A stretch of DNA of 64,000 bases from Halobacteriales archaeon QS_1_68_20 (lineage in GTDB: Archaea > Halobacteriota > Halobacteria > Halobacteriales > PXRE01): NCBI GenBank assembly GCA_003021085.1, contig PXRE01000008.1, positions 1 to 64,000 of the forward strand, written 5' to 3'. The position numbers were made by a program, and so were the translations under genes. Under the pieces are notes generated by a model. The model made no database searches. It was not told the origin of the DNA and saw only the letters and a program-made list of their open reading frames with translations. Of the stretch, positions 1 to 8,324 are shown one piece after another. The first letter of the stretch is position 1; each line of letters begins with the position of its first letter.

Positions 1-34
1 AGCACGCTAGCCTGAACAGCCAGGCTGGCGTGCT
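1..34. repeat. Imperfect inverted repeat at the window edge
   Basis: Two 14-base arms (1-14 and 21-34) pair at 13 of 14 positions around a six-base loop and would form a strong hairpin. It could be a terminator-like structure of a gene lying outside the window, or an end of a mobile element. Between it and the fumarase start at 263 an open frame ends in the tail FFDEQLPPLSKNSI (stop at about 134-136). That tail has no start here and I do not recognise it. Nothing else is visible in bases 35-262. Confidence 0.5.
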
Positions 35-262
35 CGTCCGGCTACTATCCAAACCCCCCACAGCAGAGCAGTTCGGTCCGTCAACGTGGCGTTCTTTGAC
101 GAGCAGCTTCCACCTCTATCGAAGAACTCCATCTGATTCACTCTCGATCTAGCAGTGCCAGTAAAGAAGATGTATTGGTGACAGGAAAAGCCAAATTACC
201 CGAGGGGTCCACGGTCGGCGGACAACGGTGGCTTTTACGTCCGGGACGGTGAACCGCCGGAC

Positions 263-1669
263 ATGAGCGACGAGTACCGAACCGAGCGGGACAGCCTCGG
301 CGAGATGCAGGTACCGGCCGACGCCTACTGGGGGGCACAGACCCAGCGCGCACTCGAGAACTTCCCCATCTCGGGGATCACGTTCGGGCGGCGGTTCGTC
401 CGGGCGCTGGGCGTCGTCAAGAAGGCGGCGGCGCAGGCCAACCGGGACCTCGGCCTGGTCGAGGCGGACAAGGCCGACGTCATCGTCCAGGCCGCCGACG
501 AGGTGATCGCCGGCGAGCACGACGACCAGTTTCCCGTCGACGTGTTCCAGACCGGGTCCGGGACGTCGAGCAACATGAACGCCAACGAAGTGATCGCCAA
601 CCGTGCGACGGAGATCTACGGCGGCGAACTCGGCACCCGGGAGATCCACCCCAACGACCACGTCAACTACGGCCAGTCGTCCAACGACGTGATCCCGACC
701 GCGATGCACGTCGCATCGCTGGAGGCCGTCGACAAGGATCTCGTGCCCGCGCTGGACACGCTCCGGGAGGCGCTGGACGAGAAGGCCGAGGCGTTCGACG
801 ACGTCGTCAAGACGGGCCGGACGCACCTCCAGGACGCCACGCCGGTCGGACTCGGCCAGGAGTTCGGCGGCTACCGCACCCAGGTCGAGAAGGGCCTCGC
901 GCGGGTGGACAAGGCCCGCGAGCACCTCTCGGAACTCGCGCTGGGCGGCACCGCCGTCGGCACCGGCCTGAACACCCACCCCGCATTCCCGGCGAAGGCC
1001 GCCGAGTACATCAGCGAGGAGACGGGCATCGAGTTCCGCGAGGCCGACGACCACTTCGAGGCCCAGGCGGCCCACGACGCGATGAACGGGGCCCACGGTG
1101 CCCTCCGGACGGTCGCGGGGTCGCTGAACAAGATGGCCAACGACCTGCGCCTGCTCGCCTCCGGCCCCCGGAACGGCCTCGGCGAAATCGACCAGCCGGA
1201 GAACCAGCCCGGGTCCTCGATCATGCCGGGCAAGATCAACCCGGTCGTCGCGGAGTCGGTCAACCAGGTCCACAAGCAGGTGGTCGGCAACGACGCCGCC
1301 GTCTCGGCCGGCGCCGCCCGCGGCGAACTCGACCTGAACCTGTACAAACCGGTGCTGGCGCACAACTTCCTGCAGTCGGTCGAACTGCTGAGCAACGCCA
1401 GCGAGGCGTTCGCCCGGAAGTTCGTCGCCAAACTGGAGGCCGACCGCGAGCATTGCGAGGCCCAGGTCGAACAGTCGATGGCGCTGGCGACGGCGCTGAA
1501 CCCCCACATCGGCTACGACAAGGCCAGCGAGGTCGCCAAGAAGGCCCTGAAGGAGGGCAAGACGGTCCGCGAGGTCGTCGTCGACGAGGGGTACCTCACC
1601 GGGGAGGAGGCCGAGGAGGTCGTCGACCCGCGCAGGATGACCGACCGCGGCATCCTCGGCCAGGACTGA
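263..1669 (+). CDS. fumC: Class II fumarate hydratase
   Basis: Fumarase C interconverts fumarate and L-malate in the cytosolic TCA cycle. The 468-residue length is normal for the family. Visible motifs are TGSGTSSNMN near residue 97, TGRTHLQDATP at 184-194 with the conserved His188, and the fumarase/aspartase signature GSSIMPGKIN at 317-326 carrying the catalytic serine loop. The ATG at 263 gives the expected N-terminus (MSDEYRTERDSLGEMQVP). The gene appears monocistronic: the next gene is about 150 bases downstream. Argininosuccinate lyase and aspartase share the signature, but the N-terminal region and length favour fumarase. Confidence 0.96.
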   Translation: MSDEYRTERDSLGEMQVPADAYWGAQTQRALENFPISGITFGRRFVRALGVVKKAAAQANRDLGLVEADKADVIVQAADEVIAGEHDDQFPVDVFQTGSGTSSNMNANEVIANRATEIYGGELGTREIHPNDHVNYGQSSNDVIPTAMHVASLEAVDKDLVPALDTLREALDEKAEAFDDVVKTGRTHLQDATPVGLGQEFGGYRTQVEKGLARVDKAREHLSELALGGTAVGTGLNTHPAFPAKAAEYISEETGIEFREADDHFEAQAAHDAMNGAHGALRTVAGSLNKMANDLRLLASGPRNGLGEIDQPENQPGSSIMPGKINPVVAESVNQVHKQVVGNDAAVSAGAARGELDLNLYKPVLAHNFLQSVELLSNASEAFARKFVAKLEADREHCEAQVEQSMALATALNPHIGYDKASEVAKKALKEGKTVREVVVDEGYLTGEEAEEVVDPRRMTDRGILGQD

Positions 1670-1815
1670 CCGGTCGGGATTTCGGCGCCGACCGTTCTCC
1701 CCGATTTTCTAGCAGGTAGTTGCGGAAACGCCCGAAGGTAGTGGATCGTTAGCAACCGTCTACGCCGGTGGAGAATCAGGTGGTAATTTGTGTGAGTAGC
1801 GAGAAGGGACTACCA

Positions 1816-2049
1816 ATGAGCCTCAGTTGCGATAACTGTCAGCAGGATTTCGAATCCCGACTCGCCCTGGACCTCCACCAGGACACCTGTGGCGCGGACC
1901 AGTTATTCTGTCGAGAATGCGGGGAGCGGTTCTCCGAGTCCGCCGCCACGAGAGACGGGTGGCACTACGAGTGTCCGAACGACGACTGCGAGGGAGCCGG
2001 CATCGGCGAGGACCTCGTCCAGGTCGAGAAAGTCCGCGTACGAGCCTAG
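1816..2049 (+). CDS. Small zinc-finger protein
   Basis: A 77-residue acidic protein with two Cys-rich knuckles: CDNC...H...C in residues 6-25 (C2HC-like) and CRECGERF followed by CPNDDC. This pattern suggests one or two structural zinc sites, as in the abundant haloarchaeal micro-proteins with unassigned roles. The ATG at 1816 is preferred over an in-frame GTG at 1768 because similarity to zinc fingers starts immediately after it. DNA, RNA or protein binding are all possible; no partner is evident from the neighbours. Confidence 0.8.
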   Translation: MSLSCDNCQQDFESRLALDLHQDTCGADQLFCRECGERFSESAATRDGWHYECPNDDCEGAGIGEDLVQVEKVRVRA

Positions 2050-2123
2050 GCCGGCGGGAGCGGCCGGGTCGGAGGTGCGTCAGCGACGCCGCCGCTGTTC
2101 GAGCGCTTCGTCGGGGCGTCGTC

Positions 2124-2270
2124 TCAGACCTGCCGCGAGTAGAGGATGGCGGCCCCGACGAGGACGAGAGCGAACCCCCACCACAGCGAATCGCCGGGGA
2201 GGACCTCGAGGAGCAACGTGACGATGCCGGACGAGAGGATCGACCACCCCAGGGTCGTCTGGTAGGCCAT
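2124..2270 (-). CDS. Two-helix small membrane protein (48 aa)
   Basis: Reading the minus strand from the ATG at 2268-2270 gives 48 residues starting MAYQTTLGWSILSSG. They form two hydrophobic stretches separated by a short loop (EVLPGDS), ending in YSRQV. Codon usage is GC-rich in third positions like that of its neighbours. I do not recognise a named family. It is convergent with the zinc-finger gene, ending about 75 bases from it. Confidence 0.65.
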   Translation of the reverse strand: MAYQTTLGWSILSSGIVTLLLEVLPGDSLWWGFALVLVGAAILYSRQV

Positions 2271-2619
2271 AGCGCAGGTACGGTCCAGAGGGGCTTAACG
2301 ACCGGCCCGGACGTGGTTCGATGGCGTCGTTCTCTAGTCGTCGGTGGGATCGTTTTCCTCTCAGGTGGGGACTTCGATTTCCCGCTGTTCCCAGTCGTTC
2401 TGTGGTGGGGCGCGCGAGCCCCCGCTCACGTCCGTTCGCGGGAACCTCGCGCGCGTTGCTACCAGCCGAAACCGTGCATCCGGAACTCGCTCAACCATCC
2501 GCCCCTTAAGTACCCTCGCCACCCTGATAAGTAACCCTCACGACGGATCGTTCCGTTCCACCACCGAGAAAAGTCGAACGGACGTGAACGTTAACACGAG
2601 AGCGGCCACACGTCCAGCC
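2271..2619. other. Intergenic stretch with a possible gene tail
   Basis: About 350 bases without a convincing gene. On the minus strand an open segment ends NDWEQREIEVPT-stop (TGA near 2368) and continues in the same frame as EENDPTDD to a second stop at about 2336. This resembles the C-terminus of a protein whose 5' part is missing. The GC-rich block at 2410-2465 looks like haloarchaeal spacer sequence. An AT-rich patch (ccttaagta, about 2505-2513) could belong to a promoter for the methyltransferase. Confidence 0.35.
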
Positions 2620-3207
2620 ATGGCAGGAGGCGACCTCTGGTTCTTCGACCGCGTTGCGCCGGCGTACGACCGATTCATGTTCGGGGCCGACGCCGCCGCC
2701 ATCCGGGCCGGATTCGCAGTCGCCGACCGGCCGGTCCGGCGGGTCGTCGACGTCGCGGGTGGGACCGGCCGCGGACTCGCGGCCGTCGCACCCGAGGAGG
2801 GGATGGTGGTCGACGCCTCGCTCCCGATGCTCCGGCGGGCGCACGACCAGCGCATCGCCAGCGCGGCCGGCGACGCCGGGCGACTCCCGCTGGCCGACGA
2901 GTCCGTCGACGCCGTCATGATCGTCGACGCCTTCCACCACCTCCCCGACTCCGACGCGGCGCTCTCGGAGGCCGCGCGCGTGGTGCGCCCGGGCGGCGTC
3001 GTCGTCCTCCGGGAGTTCGACCCCTCGACGCTCCGCGGGCGCGCCATCGAAGTGATGGAGCACCTCGTCCGGTTCGACTCGACGTTCTTCACGCCCGCCG
3101 AGGCCCTCGAGCGCCTGGAGGCCGCCGGACTCCGCGGGTCGGTTCCGGACGGCGGGTGGGGGTACACCGCGGCCGGCGTCAAGCCGGGCGGGCCTGACGC
3201 CGACTGA
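2620..3207 (+). CDS. Class I SAM-dependent methyltransferase
   Basis: 195 residues with a UbiE/COQ5-like Rossmann methyltransferase fold. The N-terminal helix is WFFDRVAPAYDRFM, and motif I is VVDVAGGTGRGL (about residues 44-55) for SAM binding. An acidic strand end (MVVDAS) follows, then AVMIVDAFHHLPD as motif II and VLREFDPST in the post-II region. The substrate is unknown; the closest class is the quinone/small-molecule methyltransferases. The ATG at 2620 is chosen because the family N-terminus begins there; the frame stays open upstream to 2344 but that part looks non-coding. Confidence 0.88.
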   Translation: MAGGDLWFFDRVAPAYDRFMFGADAAAIRAGFAVADRPVRRVVDVAGGTGRGLAAVAPEEGMVVDASLPMLRRAHDQRIASAAGDAGRLPLADESVDAVMIVDAFHHLPDSDAALSEAARVVRPGGVVVLREFDPSTLRGRAIEVMEHLVRFDSTFFTPAEALERLEAAGLRGSVPDGGWGYTAAGVKPGGPDAD

Positions 3208-3293
3208 CCAACGAACGCGGTCGGGAAGTGCCGGCGACCGTTCCGCAGGCGCGGATGGCCAGAGTGATTAGCGCGGGCGACGGACCGACGGCT

Positions 3294-3716
3294 ATGGTCC
3301 GGATGGGCATCGCGGCACTACGGGAGACGGAGCCGACGCGACCGACGGTACTGCTCGGGGTCGGGGACGTGCTGGCGGTGGTCCTGGTGCTGGCTGCCGG
3401 GATGCTCCGCCACAACGTCGACCCGCTGCAGTCCCCCGACCACGCGACGATGGTGATCGGTCCGTTCCTCCTGGGCTGGATCGTCGGCGCGCCGCTGGTC
3501 GGTGCGTACTCGGGTGGGACGCTGACCTCGCCCCGGGCGGTGCTGGCGACCGGGACGAACGCCTGGTTCATCGCCGCGCTGGTGGGCCTGGTCCTGCGGG
3601 CGACGGCGTGGTTCCCCGGCGGCGTGACCGGCCTGTTCGGCGTCGTCGTCACCGGGTTCGGCCTGCTCGCGGTCGGTGGCTGGCGAATCCTCTCCGGGAT
3701 CCTCTTCGCCCGGTAG
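3294..3716 (+). CDS. DUF3054-family membrane protein
   Basis: 140 residues with four predicted membrane helices and the pattern typical of DUF3054: [14 protein letters not shown] near the N-terminus, then a Pro/Gly-rich second half (FLLGWIVGAPLVGAYSG, FPGGVTGLFGVVVTGFG). The function of the family is unknown to me. The start at 3294 is preferred; the frame is open back to 3228, and an ATG at 3303 is also possible. It lies 86 bases after the methyltransferase, so co-transcription is possible. Confidence 0.8.
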   Translation: MVRMGIAALRETEPTRPTVLLGVGDVLAVVLVLAAGMLRHNVDPLQSPDHATMVIGPFLLGWIVGAPLVGAYSGGTLTSPRAVLATGTNAWFIAALVGLVLRATAWFPGGVTGLFGVVVTGFGLLAVGGWRILSGILFAR

Positions 3717-3782
3717 CCTCTACGGGGGCGTCGCCCGATCGCGTCGAAATCGCAGGGTAGCCTCACGGTCGGAGGACAGCGA

Positions 3783-5111
3783 TCAGCGACCGCGGAGGCT
3801 CAGGCCCAGGCCCAGGAGCGAAGCCAGGCCGGCGACGGCGGCGAACGTCAGGAACAGCCCCCACTCGGAGGTGTAGGTGAGCACCGTCCCGGCGACGACT
3901 GCACCCACTGCGCCGACGCCGAAGACGGCCAGGTAGCTGTAGCCGTACGAGAGCCCCCGCGCCTCCGGCGGAGAGTACTCCGCGACGCTCGCCTGGTACA
4001 TCGGCTGGACGGTGAACAGGAAGAAACCGAGCAGGGCACTGGCGACCAGCAGGGGGACGAGCCCCGCGGACGCGGCCGGCAGGAACAGCAGGGCGACGAC
4101 CGCGAGCGCCCCGAACCCGCCGGCAAGGCCCCACTCGGTCCGGATGCGGTCGGTCAGTTTCCCGCCGGCGTACTGGCCCGCGATACCCACGGTCAGCAGG
4201 CCGGCGTAGACGAACCGGGACGGTTCCAGGGTAATCTCCCCGACGGTCACCTCGCTCAGCATCGGCAGGTCCGCAAGCAACTGTTGGAGGAAGGTCGTGA
4301 TCCCGCGGTAGTACAGCCCCGAGAGGATCATGATGGCGAACACCACGACGAACCCGCCGACGAACAGGCGCCGGGAGTTTGCCAGGAACTCCGACAGCGA
4401 AGAGACCGACCCCGAGGCACCTGCCGACCGCCCCCCGGACCCGTCGGTCGCGGCGGCGTCGTCGCCGACGGCCGCCGTCTCGTCCACGTCGATGGTCGCC
4501 GCGACGAGCGCCCCGACGCCGGCCGGGATCGCCAGGACCGTGACCACCAGCCGCCAGTCGAACGCGATCAGCAGGACGGCGGTGACCATCGGCCCCAGTC
4601 CGATGCCCACGTTCCCGGCCATGCCGTGGTAGGCGAAGGCGGTCCCCCGCTGGTCGACGCCCTTGCTGATCAACGACAGTCCAGCCGGGTGGTAGACGCT
4701 GGCGGCGATGCCCCACAGCGACAGCGCGACGGTGATGGACGCCAGTCCCCCCGACAGTCCGAGGACGACGAACGAGGCGCCCATCCCGAGCATGCAGAGG
4801 ACGATGAGTCGCTTGGAGCCGTAGGCGTCCGCCAGCAGGCCCCCCGGTAGCGCGCCGAATCCGAAGAAGGCCGTCCCCACGGTGACCGCGACGCCGATGG
4901 CGGCCTCCGTGACCGGGAACTGCACCAGCCAGATGCCCACCAGTATCGGAATCGACAGCTCGTAGGTGTGAACCAGCCCGTGCGCGAGCATGACCAGCCC
5001 CACGATTGCCCGGTCGTTGTCGTTCACGTCCTGTGGTTCCGCCGCCCCGACTTTCAACGCGTCGGTCGCGGCGAACCGCCGCGGCAACCGGAACGACCCC
5101 CGATCCCTCAT
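3783..5111 (-). CDS. MFS transporter, fosmidomycin-resistance-like
   Basis: 442 residues with about 12 predicted membrane segments arranged as 6+6 around a Ser/Gly/Asp-rich central loop (about residues 215-245). GGLLADAYGSKR is the MFS loop 2-3 motif. YHPAGLSLISKG matches the conserved YHP segment of the Fsr (fosmidomycin-resistance) branch, so this is likely a drug or metabolite exporter. The ATG at 5111 gives a long charged leader; a GTG at 5027 (VNDNDRAIVGL) is a plausible alternative start. Convergent with the DUF3054 gene. Confidence 0.85.
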   Translation of the reverse strand: MRDRGSFRLPRRFAATDALKVGAAEPQDVNDNDRAIVGLVMLAHGLVHTYELSIPILVGIWLVQFPVTEAAIGVAVTVGTAFFGFGALPGGLLADAYGSKRLIVLCMLGMGASFVVLGLSGGLASITVALSLWGIAASVYHPAGLSLISKGVDQRGTAFAYHGMAGNVGIGLGPMVTAVLLIAFDWRLVVTVLAIPAGVGALVAATIDVDETAAVGDDAAATDGSGGRSAGASGSVSSLSEFLANSRRLFVGGFVVVFAIMILSGLYYRGITTFLQQLLADLPMLSEVTVGEITLEPSRFVYAGLLTVGIAGQYAGGKLTDRIRTEWGLAGGFGALAVVALLFLPAASAGLVPLLVASALLGFFLFTVQPMYQASVAEYSPPEARGLSYGYSYLAVFGVGAVGAVVAGTVLTYTSEWGLFLTFAAVAGLASLLGLGLSLRGR

Positions 5112-5209
5112 TTTCTTTCATCCGTTTACACCGGCAATCGCCCGACTTGACGGGGCAAATTCGACTTATAACTTATGAACGTGTTATGCACCAAATACGT
5201 CTTAAATAT

Positions 5210-5226
5210 CGAAAAGAACTATATAC
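5210..5226 (+). promoter_or_regulatory. BRE/TATA promoter of the 5248 gene
   Basis: A purine-rich cgaaaagaa block followed by ctatata ends about 22 bases before the ATG at 5248. This is the usual spacing for a leaderless archaeal transcript. The surrounding AT-rich tract (5160-5246) stands out against the GC-rich background and also carries the start region of the divergent MFS gene. Confidence 0.6.
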
Positions 5227-5247
5227 CCATTCCACATATTAGTTGAT

Positions 5248-5505
5248 ATGGTCCATTATTACGACCTCGTTCTGGGCCTCATTCCACTGGCACTGTTCGG
5301 CACCACGGCCGCGCTCGTCGCGGCCGGGTTCGGTCTCACGGTCGCCGCCCCAGTCGGCGGTATCCTCTCTGCGTCACTCGTGGGCCACGCGCTGTTCGTC
5401 AAGGGCCCCGTCGACGCGACCGGCCGCACCGGGTCGGACGTGACCGAGGACTCCCGGACCGACGCCGGGAGTTCGGCCGCCTCGCCGCTCGAAACCGCAG
5501 ACTGA
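5248..5505 (+). CDS. Small two-helix membrane protein
   Basis: 85 residues: two hydrophobic helices (residues about 6-30 and 33-50; LVLGLIPLALFGTTAALVAAG, then TVAAPVGGILSASLVG) followed by an acidic, Ser/Thr-rich tail. The start is well supported by a BRE/TATA element at leaderless spacing. Similar short proteins are common in haloarchaea, but I know of no assigned function. Confidence 0.78.
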   Translation: MVHYYDLVLGLIPLALFGTTAALVAAGFGLTVAAPVGGILSASLVGHALFVKGPVDATGRTGSDVTEDSRTDAGSSAASPLETAD

Positions 5506-5671
5506 ACGCACCCCTCTCGTCTCTCTATTCCCGCTTTCCTCTCTCCGCGCTCTCGTCCGACTCTTGCTCTCCTCCGCCGTCCGCTCGCTGATCGTCGCCG
5601 TCGAGGACCTTCCACCCTCCGGTAGCGCCGCATCCTGAACGGTTTTGGGCGTGGCGACCCTCCGCTCGCCC

Positions 5672-6658
5672 ATGGCCGAGGCCCTGTTTCTCAGAAGCGA
5701 GGAGGTGGACGACCTGGCGACGCCCGCCGAGTACGTCGACGCCGTCCGGGAGGGGTACCGCCAGCGCGGCGAGGGCTCTCCCGCGCGCCCGCGAACGCGA
5801 CTCGTCAACGAGGATCCGCCGGGAATGCTGACCGGCTACACCGCCATCCTCCCGGACACCGGGGCGATGGGCGGGTACACCTACGCCGCGGGGTTCGCGG
5901 AGAGCGACGCCTGGTTCGTCACGACGCTGTTCGACGCCGACGCCGGCGAACCGCTGGCCATCGTCGACGGCGCGAGCATGAACCCGTTCAAGACCGGCGC
6001 CGCGGGCGCGGTGGCCGTCGACGCCCTGGCCCGCGAGGACGCCTCGGAAGTGGCCGTCGTCGGTAGCGGCGCACAGGCACGCGGGCAACTCCGCGCGACG
6101 GCGACGGTGCGTGACCTCTCGGCCGTCCGGGTGTTCTCGCCCACCCGCGAGCACCGCGAGGAGTTCGCCGCGGAGTTCGACGCCGAGGTCGCGGCCGTCC
6201 CCTCCAGCGGCGACGCCCTCGCGGGCGCCGACGTGGTGATCACCGCGACGACGGCGACCGAACCGGTGTTCCAGGACGCGGACCTCCCCGACGGCGCCCA
6301 CGTCACCGCGATGGGCCAGTACCACCCGGAGCGCCGGGAGATACCCGCCGAGACGGTCGCGCGGGCCACCTACGTCCCGGATCTGCGCGCCAGGGTCACC
6401 GAGGACGCCGGGTCGTACATCCTGGCCCGCGAGGAGGGGTTGATCGACGAGGACCACGTCCACGCCGAACTGGGCGAGGTGGTCGCCGGCGTCGCGCCCG
6501 GCAGGCAGTCCGACGACGAGGTCACGCTGTTCGACAGCGGCGGCACGGCCATCGAGACGGTCGCCGCCGCCCACCTGCTCTACGAGCGCGCCCGCGAGCG
6601 AGACTTCGGGGAGTGGATCGACTTCGCCCCCGCGAGCGAGGCGCTGACCGGCCGCTGA
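5672..6658 (+). CDS. Ornithine cyclodeaminase / mu-crystallin family protein
   Basis: 328 residues, normal for the family. Members use NAD(P) as ornithine cyclodeaminase, alanine dehydrogenase or ketimine reductase. Visible features are the N-terminal dimerisation part, AAGFAESDAWFVTTLFDADAG in the substrate region, GAAGAVAVDALARED, and the Rossmann motif VAVVGSGAQARGQL (about residues 128-141). GDALAGADVVITATTATEPV follows. Archaeal members include alanine dehydrogenases, so the exact substrate is open. The ATG at 5672 matches the family N-terminus better than the one at 5645. The gene ends one base before the convergent protease gene begins. Confidence 0.88.
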   Translation: MAEALFLRSEEVDDLATPAEYVDAVREGYRQRGEGSPARPRTRLVNEDPPGMLTGYTAILPDTGAMGGYTYAAGFAESDAWFVTTLFDADAGEPLAIVDGASMNPFKTGAAGAVAVDALAREDASEVAVVGSGAQARGQLRATATVRDLSAVRVFSPTREHREEFAAEFDAEVAAVPSSGDALAGADVVITATTATEPVFQDADLPDGAHVTAMGQYHPERREIPAETVARATYVPDLRARVTEDAGSYILAREEGLIDEDHVHAELGEVVAGVAPGRQSDDEVTLFDSGGTAIETVAAAHLLYERARERDFGEWIDFAPASEALTGR

Positions 6659-7699
6659 TTACAGTCCAAGCGCCGCAGCGAGCGAGACGTCGGTGGCCAG
6701 CACGGCGACGAGGTACCCAACGATCGCGCCCGTGTTCAACAGCGGGAGGCCGGCGTGGGCTCGCCCGTCGAAGACCAGCCGGAGCAGGACGGCCAGGCCG
6801 ACCATCGTCCCGACCATCCCGCCCAGGGCGGGCGCGTTCAGGGCGATACCCTCGACCAGCGGCGGCGCGTCGAGGAACGCGCCCGCGCTGGCGACCAGCA
6901 CCGTCGGGATGACGGCGTCCCCGAGGCCGATGAACAGCGCGTCCCGCTCAAGGGGCCCGCTCTCGGCGCCGGGCGCGTCGCCCTCCGATGCATCGGCGTC
7001 CGTCGATTCGTCGGGGTCGGAGTCGTCGGCGTTCGCCGACTCGTCGACGGACTCGGGATTGGCGGCCTCGTCGTCGCTCGATTCCTCGGCCGCCAGGTCG
7101 CGGAACGAGAAGGGGAGGGTCGTCGGGATGACCAGCAGGACCGGCACCTTCATCTCCATGACGCCCTCCGCGAGCGTCAGCATGTGCTCGGTGCCGTAGA
7201 CGCTGATGGCGTCGTAGACGGCCAGGACGGAAAGCAAGATCAAGGCCGGGAGGGGACCGAATCCGATGCCGAACAGGCCGGCCGCACCGGCACCCATGAT
7301 CACACCCGCTCCGTCGATGACGTACCACTCCGGATGGACGTACAGCGCCACGACGACCAGCAGGGCCGCCGCCAGCGGGAGCAGCGCCGCCCCGAACGCT
7401 GACGGCTCCGTCGGCAGGAACACGACGAACACGTACCAGGAGATGAAACCGGCGACGGCGATCAGGGTCAACCGGACGACGTTCTGGCCGCCGTACCGGA
7501 ACACCGCCAGCATCCCGGCGGTCGCGACGAGGATCAACGCGACGTAGACGATGCTGTTGGTCGGGTCCGAGGGGTTCTCCACCGGCTGGAACCCCTCCGC
7601 GCGGAACGGTTCGACCAGCGCCAGGGCGCCCAGTTGCACCAGGAGAAACAGCGTGGCCGTCCCGAGCGACGCAGAGAACACCCGCCGTCGTTCGCTCAT
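6659..7699 (-). CDS. Presenilin-type intramembrane aspartyl protease
   Basis: A 346-residue polytopic membrane protein of the archaeal presenilin/SPP (A22) family, which cleaves peptide bonds inside the membrane. All three signatures are present: YD (Tyr162-Asp163) in helix 6, GLGD (Gly258-Asp261) in helix 7, and PAL (290-292) in the last helical region. Asp163 and Asp261 are the catalytic pair. The loop between them (about residues 203-250) is long and very acidic, the usual haloarchaeal expansion of the region cleaved in eukaryotic presenilins. Substrates are unknown. Confidence 0.93.
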   Translation of the reverse strand: MSERRRVFSASLGTATLFLLVQLGALALVEPFRAEGFQPVENPSDPTNSIVYVALILVATAGMLAVFRYGGQNVVRLTLIAVAGFISWYVFVVFLPTEPSAFGAALLPLAAALLVVVALYVHPEWYVIDGAGVIMGAGAAGLFGIGFGPLPALILLSVLAVYDAISVYGTEHMLTLAEGVMEMKVPVLLVIPTTLPFSFRDLAAEESSDDEAANPESVDESANADDSDPDESTDADASEGDAPGAESGPLERDALFIGLGDAVIPTVLVASAGAFLDAPPLVEGIALNAPALGGMVGTMVGLAVLLRLVFDGRAHAGLPLLNTGAIVGYLVAVLATDVSLAAALGL

Positions 7700-7774
7700 G
7701 GTTCGAGTGCCGGAGGGACGGGCCTTTGACCTTCCGGCTTGGGCCGAATCCGCCGTGCCCGACCGCTCTCCACT

Positions 7775-8002
7775 TCACCGGGCGTAGACCGGGGAGTCGA
7801 GGAGGATGGCCGCGGACCGGCCGTCTGCGGGCGAGACAGCCAGGTACGGCCGGTCGACGGGGCCGAACACCTCGACGACCTCGCCGACCCGGTCCAGCGA
7901 CTCGTCGACCACCTCCGTCCCGGGGTCGGCTACCGAGTCGTCAGGACTCCGGACGACCAGCAAGCCCTGTGCCGTCCCGACGACGGTGCCGAGCCGCTGC
8001 AT
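7775..8002 (-). CDS. gar1: H/ACA RNP component Gar1
   Basis: 75 residues with the compact beta-barrel pattern of archaeal Gar1: GTVVGTAQGLLVV, then VVDESLDRVGEVVEVFGPVDRPYLAV. With Cbf5, Nop10 and L7Ae, Gar1 forms the guide-RNA directed pseudouridine synthase acting on rRNA. The start ATG shares one base with the stop codon of srp19 (TGATG at 8000-8004), which decides the start and suggests translational coupling. The srp19-gar1 order is a recurrent haloarchaeal arrangement. Confidence 0.9.
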   Translation of the reverse strand: MQRLGTVVGTAQGLLVVRSPDDSVADPGTEVVDESLDRVGEVVEVFGPVDRPYLAVSPADGRSAAILLDSPVYAR

Positions 8003-8283
8003 CACTCCCTGATGGCCGTGACGTAGGCCGCCGCGGCCTGGACGAGGTCGTTCTTGCTCGAGTCCTCGGCGTCTTTGACCAGCACGCGACCGCGCCGGCG
8101 CCACGGTTTCCGGGAGTAGGCGACGTCGCGTTCGATCACCACGTCGTAGCCGACCTGCTGGACGGCCTTGGCGATCTCGTCGACCGTCGGGTCCTCGACC
8201 GCGAGGTCCCCCGGGACCCGTCGCCCCTCCCCACGCGAGCAGTTCGCGTCGAAGTACGCGGGGTAGATGACGTTCTCCACCAT
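8002..8283 (-). CDS. srp19: Signal recognition particle protein SRP19
   Basis: 93 residues. SRP19 binds 7S RNA and prepares it for SRP54 in co-translational membrane targeting. Diagnostic pieces are [20 protein letters not shown] at the N-terminus (strand 1 and the RNA-binding loop) and [18 protein letters not shown], followed by the basic [13 protein letters not shown]. On the minus strand a TATA-like CTTTTATCC lies about 25 bases before the ATG, consistent with a leaderless start here and co-transcription with gar1. Confidence 0.93.
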   Translation of the reverse strand: MVENVIYPAYFDANCSRGEGRRVPGDLAVEDPTVDEIAKAVQQVGYDVVIERDVAYSRKPWRRRGRVLVKDAEDSSKNDLVQAAAAYVTAIRE

Positions 8284-8324
8284 ACCCGTCGCTGGGACCG
8301 CCCCGGATAAAAGTCGGTCGTTCG

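Noticed and set aside
1..34. Hairpin at the window start as a tRNA or CRISPR repeat
   Set aside because: No cloverleaf or T-loop, no tandem copies; only a simple hairpin is supported.
149..1507. Long minus-strand frame antisense to fumarase
   Set aside because: It is a shadow of the fumC frame: high GC removes stop codons from the opposite strand, and the product is Val/Arg/Gly-rich with no family motif.
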